64,000 nucleotides of DNA from Planctomycetota bacterium (GCA_015075515.1 JABTUE010000002.1:469478-533477), one strand, 5' to 3'; positions 24,630-33,847 are shown, counted from the stretch's first letter. Program-made: numbers and translations. Notes: generated from the sequence alone by a model not told the origin.

Positions 24630-25754
24630 ATGAGTCTCGAAGTCGCCAACCGTCTGCGCCGTGATGTGGTCGAGCCGCTCAAGTCGCGGTTCGTCGGCCG
24701 CGATGAGGTGATCGAACTGATCGCCCTGGCCGTGGTGGCCGGCGAGCACCTGTTTCTGTATGGCCCGCCGGGCACGGCCAAATCGGCACTGATCCGGCAC
24801 TTCGCGCAATCGGTCAACGGCGCGTACTTTGAATACATGCTGACGCGGTTTTCCGAGCCTAACGAGATCTTCGGGCCGGTGGATATCGCGCGCCTGCGCG
24901 AGGGCGTGGTCGCCACCATCACGGAAAACATGCTGCCGCGCGCCGAGTTCGCGTTTCTGGATGAAATCTTCAACGCCAACAGCGCGATTCTGAACAACCT
25001 GCTGACAGTGCTGAACGAGCGAACCTATCGTCGCGGGGCCGAGCTGCACCACCTGCCGCTGCTGTCGCTGTTCTCAGCCAGCAACAGCCTGCCCGAAGAC
25101 GACACCCTGCGCGCGCTGTTTGACCGCTTTCTGCTGCGCTGTCATGTTGCCAACCTGCCGCGAAACCGCATGGCCGACCTGCTGCGCGCGGGCTGGGAAC
25201 TGGAACGCCCGCAGACGGCAAAACACGCTGTAACCAGCAACGAGTTGCGCACGCTGGCGGCCCAGTTGCAGGATGTTGACCTTTCCTCCGTGGCCGACCT
25301 GTACGCCGACACAGTGTTCAAGCTGCGCGACCTGGGCATTGATTTCAGCGACCGCCGCGCCGTAAAGGCCCAGAAACTGCTGGCGGCATCGGCCCTGCTG
25401 TGCGCGCGCCGGCGCGTCGAACCCGGCGACCTGTGGGTGCTGCGCTATGTGTGGGACCGCGAGGAACAGATCGGGCCGCTGCGCGCGCTGGTCAACGGCA
25501 TCCTTGATCGCCACACCGGCGACAAAGCCCACCCGCTGGCCCATCCGCCCGAGCGCGTGAACGCTGAAACCCTGGCCCGCGAGCTGGAAACCCTGCGCGC
25601 CGAGGTGCAGGCCGGCGGCTTGAGTGTGGCCGGTATCGCCCGTCTGCGCGAGCGTCTTGCCGGTGTCGCCGACCAGTGCGCCTGGGTCACAGAAGACAAG
25701 ACCCGCAACCACCTGCTGGATCGCACCCGCGAACTGCTGGGCGCTCTGGGCTGA
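24630..25754 (+). CDS. MoxR-family AAA+ ATPase of the ternary system
   Basis: The 374-residue ATPase belongs to the MoxR/RavA type. It has RFVGRDEVIELIALAVVAGE, a Walker A loop GPPGTAKSALIRHF at about 43-56, the MoxR-typical LTRFSEPNEIFGPVDI, a Walker B FAFLDEIFNANSAILN at about 109, a sensor-1 LFSASNSLPEDDTLRALFDR and a C-terminal helical lid (FSDRRAVKAQKLLAASALL). Such ATPases work as hexamers with vWA partners to remodel proteins. Here the partner is the vWA-like protein two genes on. It follows the small bpX-like gene by 125 bp and precedes the next gene by 46 bp in one operon. Confidence 0.92.
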   Translation: MSLEVANRLRRDVVEPLKSRFVGRDEVIELIALAVVAGEHLFLYGPPGTAKSALIRHFAQSVNGAYFEYMLTRFSEPNEIFGPVDIARLREGVVATITENMLPRAEFAFLDEIFNANSAILNNLLTVLNERTYRRGAELHHLPLLSLFSASNSLPEDDTLRALFDRFLLRCHVANLPRNRMADLLRAGWELERPQTAKHAVTSNELRTLAAQLQDVDLSSVADLYADTVFKLRDLGIDFSDRRAVKAQKLLAASALLCARRRVEPGDLWVLRYVWDREEQIGPLRALVNGILDRHTGDKAHPLAHPPERVNAETLARELETLRAEVQAGGLSVAGIARLRERLAGVADQCAWVTEDKTRNHLLDRTRELLGALG

Positions 25755-25800
25755 CACATGGTGCGGGCTTTTCGTCCGCACCCCTGTCCCGAAAGGCATC

Positions 25801-26517
25801 ATGCGCGGAGTCCTGCACAACGCCACGCTTGCCCGGATAAGCGCCACCGATCTGGCGCGACTGGGCCCGCTGCGTGGCGCACCGGGCCTGACGGTTCGGC
25901 TGGAAGGCGAAACGGCCTGGGTTCGCTGGTCGTCGGCCGACGCCACCGTGGTCAGCGCGCTGTTGCCAGCGCCTGGTGCGGCGTTTTTTGAGCGCCGCGA
26001 CGGCCACTGGCTGCCCTGTGGGGCACGTATTCCGGTTGACGTGCCAACGGATGATTTTGCGCCGCTGGCGTCGCTGCTGTTCCCGCAACCCGTTTCTGTT
26101 GTGAGCACCGAAGCACCTGCCGTTGCCGCCGTGCGTTTTCACGTTGCACGATCTGACCGTGTGCGCCCCTGCACGGCCGTGGTGTGCACACCGGCAACAC
26201 TGGCGGCCTGGGCCGGCATGGCACCTGACGCACAGATCGGCCGCCTGGTGGCCTGCCGCAGCGGCAATCTGGCGCTTGTGCTCGGCACCGAACCGCCCTG
26301 GATCCCCGGCAGCGAACGCTACTGGGGCCAACGCGTGCTGCTGCCGCTGGGTTGGCGCGCCGAGCCCGAGCTGCCGCCGGACGCTCTGTGCGAGGCCGCG
26401 GGCTGCGAACCCGACGATCTGCTGCTGTGGCGCAACGAGCCGGTGATTGTTCCGCGCCGGGCGCTGGCACCGCTGACACGTGCCGCGGCGCGACTGGGGG
26501 CGCGCGATGGCGCTTGA
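25801..26517 (+). CDS. Second bpX-like protein of the ternary system
   Basis: The 238-residue protein is rich in short beta strands: LTVRLEGETAWVRWSSADAT, RFHVARSDRVRPCTAVVCTP, GRLVACRSGNLALVLGTEPP. Then come a WGQRVLLPLGWRAEPELPPD stretch and a short C-terminal helix. No catalytic motif is visible. Its place between MoxR and the vWA gene is that of an adaptor (bpX-type) in ternary systems. The frame is open for 59 codons upstream, inside the MoxR gene, but the ATG at 25801 is preceded by GAAAGG and begins a plausible fold. Its last eleven bases overlap the next gene. Confidence 0.65.
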   Translation: MRGVLHNATLARISATDLARLGPLRGAPGLTVRLEGETAWVRWSSADATVVSALLPAPGAAFFERRDGHWLPCGARIPVDVPTDDFAPLASLLFPQPVSVVSTEAPAVAAVRFHVARSDRVRPCTAVVCTPATLAAWAGMAPDAQIGRLVACRSGNLALVLGTEPPWIPGSERYWGQRVLLPLGWRAEPELPPDALCEAAGCEPDDLLLWRNEPVIVPRRALAPLTRAAARLGARDGA

Positions 26518-29263
26518 ATACCTGCTGATCCCCCACCAGTACGTGCGCCACTTCGGCGGCGCGAACTGGACGTCGGCCTGCGATGCCGTGACACTCGACG
26601 ACGGCACAACGCTGGCGCTGGCACCCGGCATCGCCCAGTGTCTGGAGGGCTTCGGAGCAAACCGCCCGCCGGTGCACTTTGGTTTTGTGCTGCACTGGCT
26701 GCGCCTGGCGCTGGCACCTGACACACCAACCGCGTTCGCGCCGTTGCAGGCCGCACTGCGCGAAACCGGCGGCAGCCTGCGTAACCTGGGCGCGCTGCTG
26801 GCGGAACTGTGCCAGGCTTTGCCGCGCGCGCCCGGACACGTGGACACGCGGGAAACAGCCGCGCTGCTGCGGAACCCCGGGGCACTGGTCGAAGTACACT
26901 TTCTGTCGCGTGCCGGCACATCCCCGCCGCTTTCCGGCGAGGCCTTTGAGGCCCACCTGGCGCGTATGCTGGACGCCTTTGACGCTGCGACTCTGCGACA
27001 CTGGCTGCGGCACGGGCGCGGGCCGGTGCTGAAGCAACCCGCACGCGTGCTGCCACCGCTGCCGCCCGTGCCGCCGCGCACGCTTGAGGGAGCACTCGAC
27101 GAACTGTTGCGACGCGAGCGCCTGCGCGGCGTCACGCCGTTTCTGGCCCAGATGGTCAGCGCCCTGACTTTGCCGCCGCGGCATGCGCGCCCGGCCAGTC
27201 TGCCTGTCGGCGGCTACAGCAGTGTCACCAGCCGCGGGCAACCCGACCAGATTCTGCCCCACGAGTTTGCCGGCGATGAACTGGAGTTCCTGCGCCGTTA
27301 CGCCGAGAACGAACTTCTGTACTGGCAGCGCGAAGAGCCACAATCCCAGGTGCGCGAAGACACTATCGTTCTGCTGGACCAGGGTATCCGCACCTGGGGC
27401 GAAACACGACTGGCACTTGCGGCCGCAGCGATTGCACTGGGACACCGCGCACGGCGGCGCGGCTCGCCGGTGCGCTATGCCGGAACCTTCAACGACGGCG
27501 TGCCACTGGATCCCCTGGTTGCCAGGGCCGACGAACTGGGCCAGGTTCTCGACGCCAGCGATCTGAGCCCCAATCCCGGCCTGGCGCTGGAGCGCGTGCT
27601 GGAAGAACCAGCCCCCGGCGCGCGCGACGTCGTGCTGCTTACCCATCCGCTGAGTCTTGACAGTGACGACGTGCGCGCGGCCTCGCGCCGCGCCGCGCCG
27701 GGTACACGGGTATTCGCGCTGACACTTGACCACGACGGCAACGCGGCGTTGTGCGAGTTGCGCCGGGGCGCGCCGGTAAACCTTCGCACCTTTCGCGTCG
27801 AGTTCGCTGCCGCGCAGGCCACCACCGAGTTGCGCGCTGAGCCCGGCAGACCCTGGGCCGGCGACGTCGGCACATTGCCCTGCCCTTTCCGCTTCTCGAT
27901 TGCCGGCACCGTGTCACATCTGGCGCTGGATACCGAAGGCACACGCCTCTTCGTGAACAGCACCAGCGGCCTGACACAGGTGTTTTCGCCTGACGGCGAA
28001 CCGCTGGAAACCCTGCCGACGCCGGTGCTGGGCACGCAGCCTCTGCGCATCTGCAACGGTCTGGTGGGTGTGCGCGGGGGCGTTGTGGCGCTGCTGGCTC
28101 ACCCGCTGGGCCCGGCGGCGGCGCACTTTGATTTTTTAACGCGCCACGTGCGCGCGCTCCGGTTGCCAGGCATGAGCGGAGCGTTGCCGGTGCTGGCGGC
28201 TTACGACTCACGCACACACTGCGTTCATGCCATGAGCATCGAGCCCTCGGGTTCCCGCGTGGCGGTGTTTGACCTTGCCGCCGGCACTGCCCGCGGTATG
28301 GCCAGCCACGAGCCCATGCCCGAGGTGCTGGCGCTCTCCGGCATGGCGCCTCGTGTCAACGTGGTGCATCAGCCCCGCGCGGCCGACTTCGACGCCCGCG
28401 CGCGCTCGCCCGCACAGGGACAGTTCGTTCTGCTCAACCCGACCGAAGGCCGTCTGGCGGTGCTTCAACCCGGCACGATCTGGCGACCCTGGCGCCCGCT
28501 GCGCGACGGCCAACCGTTGCTGAAAGACTGCTTTGTGCTGGAGGCCGCGTTGGCCGGCCCCGCGTTGCTACTGCGCGTGCGGCGCCGCAACCTGGAGTGT
28601 GAGCTGCATGCCTTTGCCGGGCCGGACTGGCGCTATCTGGGCGGAATGAAAACCCAGCGCGACAGCCACGGTCTGGCGCTGGACGCCAGCGGCGCTGTGG
28701 CGGCGTTACGCACCGGCCAGTCGGAAATCGCGCTGGCGCGCGTAGACCAGATACTGCATCCCGCGGCCACCTTGCGCGGGGGTAAAACGCACTCTGAACT
28801 TGACCTGGCCGTTGGCGACAGGTGGCTGACCGTGCATGGCGGCAAGTTCACGCACCTGTTGCGCTGGGATCGCGACCGCCTGGAAATCAGCTTTCTGCAA
28901 GGGCGCCAGGACATCCATGCGTTTCAGCGTCGCGCCAAAGAGCACGCGTCACTGAACCCGACGTGCGCCGTGGCCCGCCCCGGCGTGCGCCCCGGCAACC
29001 TGAAAACGGAACCGGCGCATTTCCGCACCGTTGCGCAGTCGCCCGCCGGCGCCGTATTTGCCACCGACCATCTGGGGCAGGTCTACGTGTTCGGGCGCGA
29101 CGGTAAACCGGCAGCCATGCTGTTTGTGTACCGCAGCACCGTCGCGGCCTGGCTGCCTGACGGCACACGCTACGGCCCCGCTGGAATCACCGGCGGCCCG
29201 ACATCACCTGGCGCGCTGCAACGCATCGGGAATGCTCTCAAGACCGCGGGGGACATGTCATGA
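26507..29263 (+). CDS. vWA-like plus beta-propeller protein of the ternary system
   Basis: The 918-residue protein joins an N-terminal helical bpX-like region (about 1-240), a von Willebrand A-like fold (about 250-440) and a C-terminal beta-propeller (about 460-910). The vWA start strand reads DTIVLLDQGIRTWGETRLAL: the first MIDAS Asp (about 290) is kept but the DxSxS serines are Gly and Arg, so metal binding is probably lost or altered. A later ARDVVLLTHPLSLDSDDV fits a vWA strand. Propeller blades are seen as HLALDTEGTRLFVN, FSPDGEPLETLP, GLALDASGAVAALRTGQSEI and AVFATDHLGQVYVFGRDGKP. The start overlaps the preceding gene and its stop overlaps the next start (ATGA). Confidence 0.85.
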   Translation: MALEYLLIPHQYVRHFGGANWTSACDAVTLDDGTTLALAPGIAQCLEGFGANRPPVHFGFVLHWLRLALAPDTPTAFAPLQAALRETGGSLRNLGALLAELCQALPRAPGHVDTRETAALLRNPGALVEVHFLSRAGTSPPLSGEAFEAHLARMLDAFDAATLRHWLRHGRGPVLKQPARVLPPLPPVPPRTLEGALDELLRRERLRGVTPFLAQMVSALTLPPRHARPASLPVGGYSSVTSRGQPDQILPHEFAGDELEFLRRYAENELLYWQREEPQSQVREDTIVLLDQGIRTWGETRLALAAAAIALGHRARRRGSPVRYAGTFNDGVPLDPLVARADELGQVLDASDLSPNPGLALERVLEEPAPGARDVVLLTHPLSLDSDDVRAASRRAAPGTRVFALTLDHDGNAALCELRRGAPVNLRTFRVEFAAAQATTELRAEPGRPWAGDVGTLPCPFRFSIAGTVSHLALDTEGTRLFVNSTSGLTQVFSPDGEPLETLPTPVLGTQPLRICNGLVGVRGGVVALLAHPLGPAAAHFDFLTRHVRALRLPGMSGALPVLAAYDSRTHCVHAMSIEPSGSRVAVFDLAAGTARGMASHEPMPEVLALSGMAPRVNVVHQPRAADFDARARSPAQGQFVLLNPTEGRLAVLQPGTIWRPWRPLRDGQPLLKDCFVLEAALAGPALLLRVRRRNLECELHAFAGPDWRYLGGMKTQRDSHGLALDASGAVAALRTGQSEIALARVDQILHPAATLRGGKTHSELDLAVGDRWLTVHGGKFTHLLRWDRDRLEISFLQGRQDIHAFQRRAKEHASLNPTCAVARPGVRPGNLKTEPAHFRTVAQSPAGAVFATDHLGQVYVFGRDGKPAAMLFVYRSTVAAWLPDGTRYGPAGITGGPTSPGALQRIGNALKTAGDMS

Positions 29264-31956
29264 TCCGCGCCCCGCTGGAACTCAGGCGTGTTACACCGTC
29301 GGGCGAAACAGCCGCTTTGTTTGTACCTGGTAGCGACGCCGGGCCGGTTCTGGCGGTTCTGGCCGAACTGGAACTCGAACCCGTTCCGCGCCTGTACCGC
29401 CTGACTGGCGGGTTTCTGGTAAAGCCGGATGCACCGCCTGGCACCGCGCCCGCCGGCGTCATCCGGCTTCGCGCGCTGGGCCAGTACCTGTTTGCACCAG
29501 TGGATGCCAGCCTGTCGCCCGCCCTGCTGGAGGACGAAACCCGTGGTCTTGGCCCCTGTGTGCTGCTGCCGGGCGGATCGCCACGCGCGTTTGACCCGGC
29601 AAAACCGCTGGCTCTGTCTGAGTTGCTGCACTTCGGCGCGATCCGGCGGCCCGCGTTCACACCCGTGGGCGAGCCCGCGGCCCGCGCAACCGAAATCCGC
29701 GAACTGATTCTGGATCGCCCCGAAGACGACATCGAGGAAATGCTGCGCCAATCCGGCAGAGGCATTGGCGAACAGCAACCCGATCCCGAAGGCGAAAGCA
29801 GCCTCAAGGGCAAGGCCGAGTTCAAGGCCGGCCGCACGATCGCCAACCTGGGCAAGGCGCTGGGAATGGACAGCCTGGAAAAACTCGGCGGCAGGCTGAT
29901 GAACAAGGGATTGCGCGATTCACCCGACCAGTTGCAGGGGCTGCTGGGCCGCCAGGAGGCCGCGCTGCGGGATCTGTTGCGCAAGTTCCGCGAGGGCAAG
30001 ATCGAAGAAGCCCTGCGCCGCGCCCTGCCGGTAAGCGAAACTCCCGGTCGCGGTTCGCGTGAAGCCGGAACGGCCAACCTGCCCGTTCACAACCTGACCT
30101 ATTCGCTGGGCAACCTGCTGGCGGGTTCCGCGGGTGGCGCCGCCAACTGGTTTACTGAACCCGACATCTACGCCGCGCTGATCGCCGAATACCGCAAGGC
30201 CGCCGATCTGGCGATTACCGACGGCGACCACCGGCGCGCAGCGTTCATTTACGGCAAGCTGCTGAATGACTGGCGCGGCGCGGCCAATGTGCTGGGCAAT
30301 GCCGGGCTGCACCACGACGCGGCTGTGCTCTATCTGCAAAAACTGAACGACAAGCCGGCCGCCGCCAAGGCCTTTGAGGCCGCGGGCGAGATTGACGAAG
30401 CGGTGCGCCTGTACCGCGGTATCGGCCGGCACGTCGAGGCCGGTGACCTGCTGCGACGCGCGGGGGACGAGGCCGCCGCCGCGCGCGAATATCGCGCCGG
30501 GGCCGAGCAGATGGCCGAGCGCAGCGACTTTCTGGCCGCGGCGGCGTTGCTGCGCGACAAGACGGGTGACGTACAGGCCGGCGCCGAATATCTGCGGCGC
30601 GGATGGCAATCCCGCGGCCACGCCCAGATTGCCGCCTGCGGTGTGCACCTGATGGTTGCCCGCGCCGATCTTCAGGACGCCGACGGCGTGGTTGAGGTGT
30701 TGGCCGAAGGCGAGCGTTATTTCAGCGCCCCCGGCCAGGAAAGCGACGCGGCGGCGTTCTTCAACATGGCCGCCACACTGGCACGACGCGACGCGCTGGG
30801 CAAACACCAAGCCCAGTTGCGCGACCGCGCCCTGGCAGGCCTTGCACACAAGCTGCGCCAGAGGGTGGCGCGCAACGACAGCGGCGGCAGCGAACTGATG
30901 GCCCGCAGTGACGCCTGGAGCCCGGCCCAGGTCAGTGACGCGGCATTTGCCCTGCGAGCCGAGGTCCGCAAGCGCAAGAGCGCCGCAACCCACCGCACCA
31001 CGGAAAGCGTCGTAACCACCTTGCGGCTGTGTGCCGGCCCGGTGGGCCCAATCGCCTGGGCTCAGGCGGCGGGCACACTGTTTGTCACCGACAGAAACGG
31101 AGCGATCCGGTCGTTTTCACCCGAACGCGGGGCCGCCGAAGTGGATATCCGCGAGGGGCTGCCCATACGTCTGGCCGCCAGTGACGACGGCCGCTACCTG
31201 GTCGTCCAAGGCAGCGACGTCGGAGCAATGACACTTTCCAGCTACATCCGGCGCGATAACGGAAGCTGGCGCCTGTGCCGGCGCGCCGCCTCCACCGACC
31301 AGTGGCTGGCCCTGGCCGGCAGCGGGCGCGAGTATCTTCTGGCCACTCCGCTGGCGGACGGCTATCGCCTGCTGGGCGTGGATTCGCTGGCACCGCGGCT
31401 TGAACCCGGACCCGCTCCCGCCCAAGCCGCCCTGGATCGCCCGTTTCTGCTGAGGCTGCAGCCTCGCGAAGGCCCGGCCGGTTGGCTGATGCTGGTGTTT
31501 GCGGCACGCGGCGCGTATCTGCGCTGGCTGCAGGTTCAACCCGCCCAATGGCACGCCTGCGCCCTGCACTGGCAGCCGAATCTGGCGCTGGCCGGCGGCG
31601 TCAGTGTGCTGCGCGCCGGCGCCGACAGCATGGAAGTCGCCGGCCTGAACGAATACGGAAGTTTGTACTGGAGCCGCATCGAAATCGCCGCCCAAGGCAC
31701 ACCGCGCGCCGAATCACTGGTGGTGGCGGCCCAGGGCGACTATCTGTGCGCCACATTGTGCGGGCCGGGTCGCATCGCCGCCGTGGGCCGCAGCCAGACC
31801 ATGTGGTTTTCCCGCCAGGGCCGAAACTTCGCGTTCAAGGCCGCGGTCAAAACCGCCACCCAGCAGGCCGTGAGCTGCCACTTTTCCGACGCAACGCGCG
31901 AACTGATCGTGCTGTGCGCCGACGGCACGATTCAGCTTGTGCCCGCGCCGGTCTAG
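29260..31956 (+). CDS. Helical-solenoid plus beta-propeller protein of the ternary system
   Basis: The 898-residue protein has a beta-rich N-terminal region (about 1-130; FLVKPDAPPGTAPAGVIRLR), a charged helical linker and a TPR-like solenoid at about 300-540 (EYRKAADLAITDGDHRRAAF, AAKAFEAAGEIDEAVRLYRG, IGRHVEAGDLLRRAGDEAAA). A C-terminal propeller at about 590-895 follows (WAQAAGTLFVTDRNGAIRSF, LAASDDGRYLVVQGSDVG, LIVLCADGTIQLVPAP). There are no catalytic residues. It is the last gene of the operon and probably the ligand- or partner-recognition subunit. Its start overlaps the vWA gene stop, so translation is coupled; its stop overlaps the convergent mscL stop. Confidence 0.85.
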   Translation: MIRAPLELRRVTPSGETAALFVPGSDAGPVLAVLAELELEPVPRLYRLTGGFLVKPDAPPGTAPAGVIRLRALGQYLFAPVDASLSPALLEDETRGLGPCVLLPGGSPRAFDPAKPLALSELLHFGAIRRPAFTPVGEPAARATEIRELILDRPEDDIEEMLRQSGRGIGEQQPDPEGESSLKGKAEFKAGRTIANLGKALGMDSLEKLGGRLMNKGLRDSPDQLQGLLGRQEAALRDLLRKFREGKIEEALRRALPVSETPGRGSREAGTANLPVHNLTYSLGNLLAGSAGGAANWFTEPDIYAALIAEYRKAADLAITDGDHRRAAFIYGKLLNDWRGAANVLGNAGLHHDAAVLYLQKLNDKPAAAKAFEAAGEIDEAVRLYRGIGRHVEAGDLLRRAGDEAAAAREYRAGAEQMAERSDFLAAAALLRDKTGDVQAGAEYLRRGWQSRGHAQIAACGVHLMVARADLQDADGVVEVLAEGERYFSAPGQESDAAAFFNMAATLARRDALGKHQAQLRDRALAGLAHKLRQRVARNDSGGSELMARSDAWSPAQVSDAAFALRAEVRKRKSAATHRTTESVVTTLRLCAGPVGPIAWAQAAGTLFVTDRNGAIRSFSPERGAAEVDIREGLPIRLAASDDGRYLVVQGSDVGAMTLSSYIRRDNGSWRLCRRAASTDQWLALAGSGREYLLATPLADGYRLLGVDSLAPRLEPGPAPAQAALDRPFLLRLQPREGPAGWLMLVFAARGAYLRWLQVQPAQWHACALHWQPNLALAGGVSVLRAGADSMEVAGLNEYGSLYWSRIEIAAQGTPRAESLVVAAQGDYLCATLCGPGRIAAVGRSQTMWFSRQGRNFAFKAAVKTATQQAVSCHFSDATRELIVLCADGTIQLVPAPV

Positions 31957-32372
31957 GTTTGCGCCGCGTCGGGCTGAACCGATGCGCAAAACTTGCACTT
32001 GCGGGCCTTGATCGGGATCGTTTCCAAGCATTCGGGGCAGGTCTTGGTCGTGGGCGGCCCCTGTTCCTTTTTCTTGAAGTAGCCCATCAGCTTGACCACC
32101 ACCAGAAAGATCACAAAGGCCACGATCGTGAAGTCCACGACCGCGCCCAGCACCTCACCCACGCCGAACTGGATTTTGCCCTCGGCCGGCACCTTCCATT
32201 CGCGCCAGTCGCCGCCGGTTTCTTTCTGAAACAGGCCAATCACCGGCATCAACAGGCCGCTGACCAGCGCGCTTACAATCTTGCCGAACGCGCCGCCAAT
32301 CACCACGGCCACGGCCAGGTCAATCACATTGCCCTTGATGGCAAAAGCCTTGAAGTCCTTGAGCAGTCCCAT
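31953..32372 (-). CDS. mscL: Large-conductance mechanosensitive channel with zinc-ribbon tail
   Basis: The 139-residue protein is MscL, the pentameric inner-membrane valve that opens under hypo-osmotic shock. The N-terminal amphipathic helix and pore helix (FKAFAIKGNVIDLAVAVVIG then GAFGKIVSALVSGLLMPVIG) and the second span (VVDFTIVAFVIFLVVVKLMG) are typical. The usual C-terminal helix bundle is replaced or extended by a zinc ribbon, TCPECLETIPIKARKCKFCA. It is the third gene after lpxC and fabZ on the minus strand. Its stop overlaps that of the ternary operon's last gene, convergently. Confidence 0.95.
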   Translation of the reverse strand: MGLLKDFKAFAIKGNVIDLAVAVVIGGAFGKIVSALVSGLLMPVIGLFQKETGGDWREWKVPAEGKIQFGVGEVLGAVVDFTIVAFVIFLVVVKLMGYFKKKEQGPPTTKTCPECLETIPIKARKCKFCASVQPDAAQT

Positions 32373-32382
32373 GTTGTCCCCA

Positions 32383-32868
32383 TTACGCGCCGGCGGCGCG
32401 CTGTTCGTCCACCACCATGAAGCTGACCGTACCCTCGCAGCTCATCTGGCCTTCGACGCTGGCGCGGGCCTTGACCACACACAGGCCGCGCTTTTCGCGC
32501 ACCAGTTCGGCCTCAAGTCTTAGCTGATCGCCGGGCACCACCTGGCGCCGGAACTTGACCTCGTCCACAGATGTGAAGAACGCCAGCTTGCCCAGGTTTT
32601 CAGGCCGCGACAGGATCAGCAGGCCGCCAATCTGGGCCAGCGCCTCGATCTGCAGCACACCCGGAAAAATCGGCCGGCCGGGAAAGTGCCCGGTAAAGCA
32701 GGGCTCGTTGAACGTGATGTTCTTGTAGCCTTCCGCACGCGTGTCGGTGTGCCAAAGCACGCGATCCACCATCAGAAACGGATACCGGTGCGGCGCGACG
32801 CGCAGAATACCCTGAATGTCCAGCGGACCCTTGTTGCCATCCGGGGCGGGCGGTGAAGTTTCGGTCAT
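32383..32868 (-). CDS. fabZ: 3-hydroxyacyl-ACP dehydratase
   Basis: This 161-residue hotdog enzyme dehydrates 3-hydroxyacyl-ACP in fatty acid synthesis. HRYPFLMVDRVL, NITFNEPCFTGHFPGRPIFP (catalytic His) and GVLQIEALAQIGG (catalytic Glu) are intact. It has a slightly longer Pro/Gly N-terminus than usual. Its start overlaps the lpxC stop by four bases; lpxC-fabZ is a known arrangement in which the two compete for the same hydroxyacyl-ACP pool for lipid A or membrane lipid. Confidence 0.95.
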   Translation of the reverse strand: MTETSPPAPDGNKGPLDIQGILRVAPHRYPFLMVDRVLWHTDTRAEGYKNITFNEPCFTGHFPGRPIFPGVLQIEALAQIGGLLILSRPENLGKLAFFTSVDEVKFRRQVVPGDQLRLEAELVREKRGLCVVKARASVEGQMSCEGTVSFMVVDEQRAAGA

Positions 32869-33722
32869 TGGTCTCCTGACGGCTGGGCAAGTGACTGCTC
32901 GTACTGGGCACGCACGGCTTTGGCAAGCCTCTGATTCTGGCTGTGGCCGCTGCGTTCGGCCGCGACCATGGCGTTCAGGCGCAGATTGGTCACGGCCAGG
33001 TCGCCGATCACATCCAGCAGCTTATGACGCGCGTACTCGTCGGGATAACGCAGCGTATTCTCCAGCGGCCCATTGGGCCCGACCACCAGCGTGTTCTGGG
33101 TGTTGGCACCCTTTCCGAAGCCGGCGGCCTTGAGCATCAGGGCCTCCTGCTCCAGACAGAAGGTGCGGGCCGGGCCGATCTCGCGCTCGAACACTTCAGG
33201 TGTCACGGTAAACCGCACCGTCGTGCGCGGCAGGAAGGGCACGCCGTAATCCAGCGTGTACTCAACCTCAAGGCCGCCCTTGCCCGGGCCGATGCGCGCG
33301 CCGGCGCTGGTGTCTTTGATGTCCACCGGCGCGGTGGGCGTGAACTCGGCGCGGTCGGCGGCCAGTGTGGCCACACCGGCGCGTTTGATCATGTCGCAGA
33401 ACACCAGGGCACTCCCGTCACCGGCGGGCGGCTCGGGCGCCGTAAGCACAAGCTCGGCGTTGTCCACGCCCATGCCGTACAGGGCCGCCAGCACGTGTTC
33501 GACAGTGTGGGCTTCAACCCCGTTTTCGAACAGCAGTGTGCGGCGCTGTTTCTCGACAATGTTACGCGGGTGCACGGCAATGCGCGCATTGCCTTTGTCG
33601 GCACGGATCACGGTGTAGCCCGCCCCGGCAGGCGCGGGGCGCAAGGTAAGCGTGACGTCGTGACCCTCATGCAGGCTGACGCCGGTAAGCGAAACCTCGC
33701 GGGCCAGTGTGGTCTGCCTCAT
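32865..33722 (-). CDS. lpxC: UDP-3-O-acyl-N-acetylglucosamine deacetylase
   Basis: LpxC carries out the committed zinc-dependent deacetylation of lipid A synthesis in the cytoplasm. The 285-residue protein has MRQTTLAREVSLTGVSLHEG at the N-terminus, AHTVEHVLAALYGMGVDNAE (zinc His), FCLEQEALMLKAAGFGKGAN and the C-terminal HKLLDVIGDLAV (zinc His and Asp). The start at 33722 matches the family N-terminus; a longer frame to 33794 would add 24 unrelated residues. It heads the lpxC-fabZ-mscL run and shows that the organism makes lipid A. Confidence 0.96.
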   Translation of the reverse strand: MRQTTLAREVSLTGVSLHEGHDVTLTLRPAPAGAGYTVIRADKGNARIAVHPRNIVEKQRRTLLFENGVEAHTVEHVLAALYGMGVDNAELVLTAPEPPAGDGSALVFCDMIKRAGVATLAADRAEFTPTAPVDIKDTSAGARIGPGKGGLEVEYTLDYGVPFLPRTTVRFTVTPEVFEREIGPARTFCLEQEALMLKAAGFGKGANTQNTLVVGPNGPLENTLRYPDEYARHKLLDVIGDLAVTNLRLNAMVAAERSGHSQNQRLAKAVRAQYEQSLAQPSGDQ

Positions 33723-33847
33723 GGGGCCAATATGCAAGCCCGCGTTGCACTCGCCAATCCCGCGTTTGAACACAGTGCACGTTGCCGGCAACAACCAGAT
33801 GACTCCGCCGCCTCAACTAATCCGCTCCGTATCTATCTATTTACATC

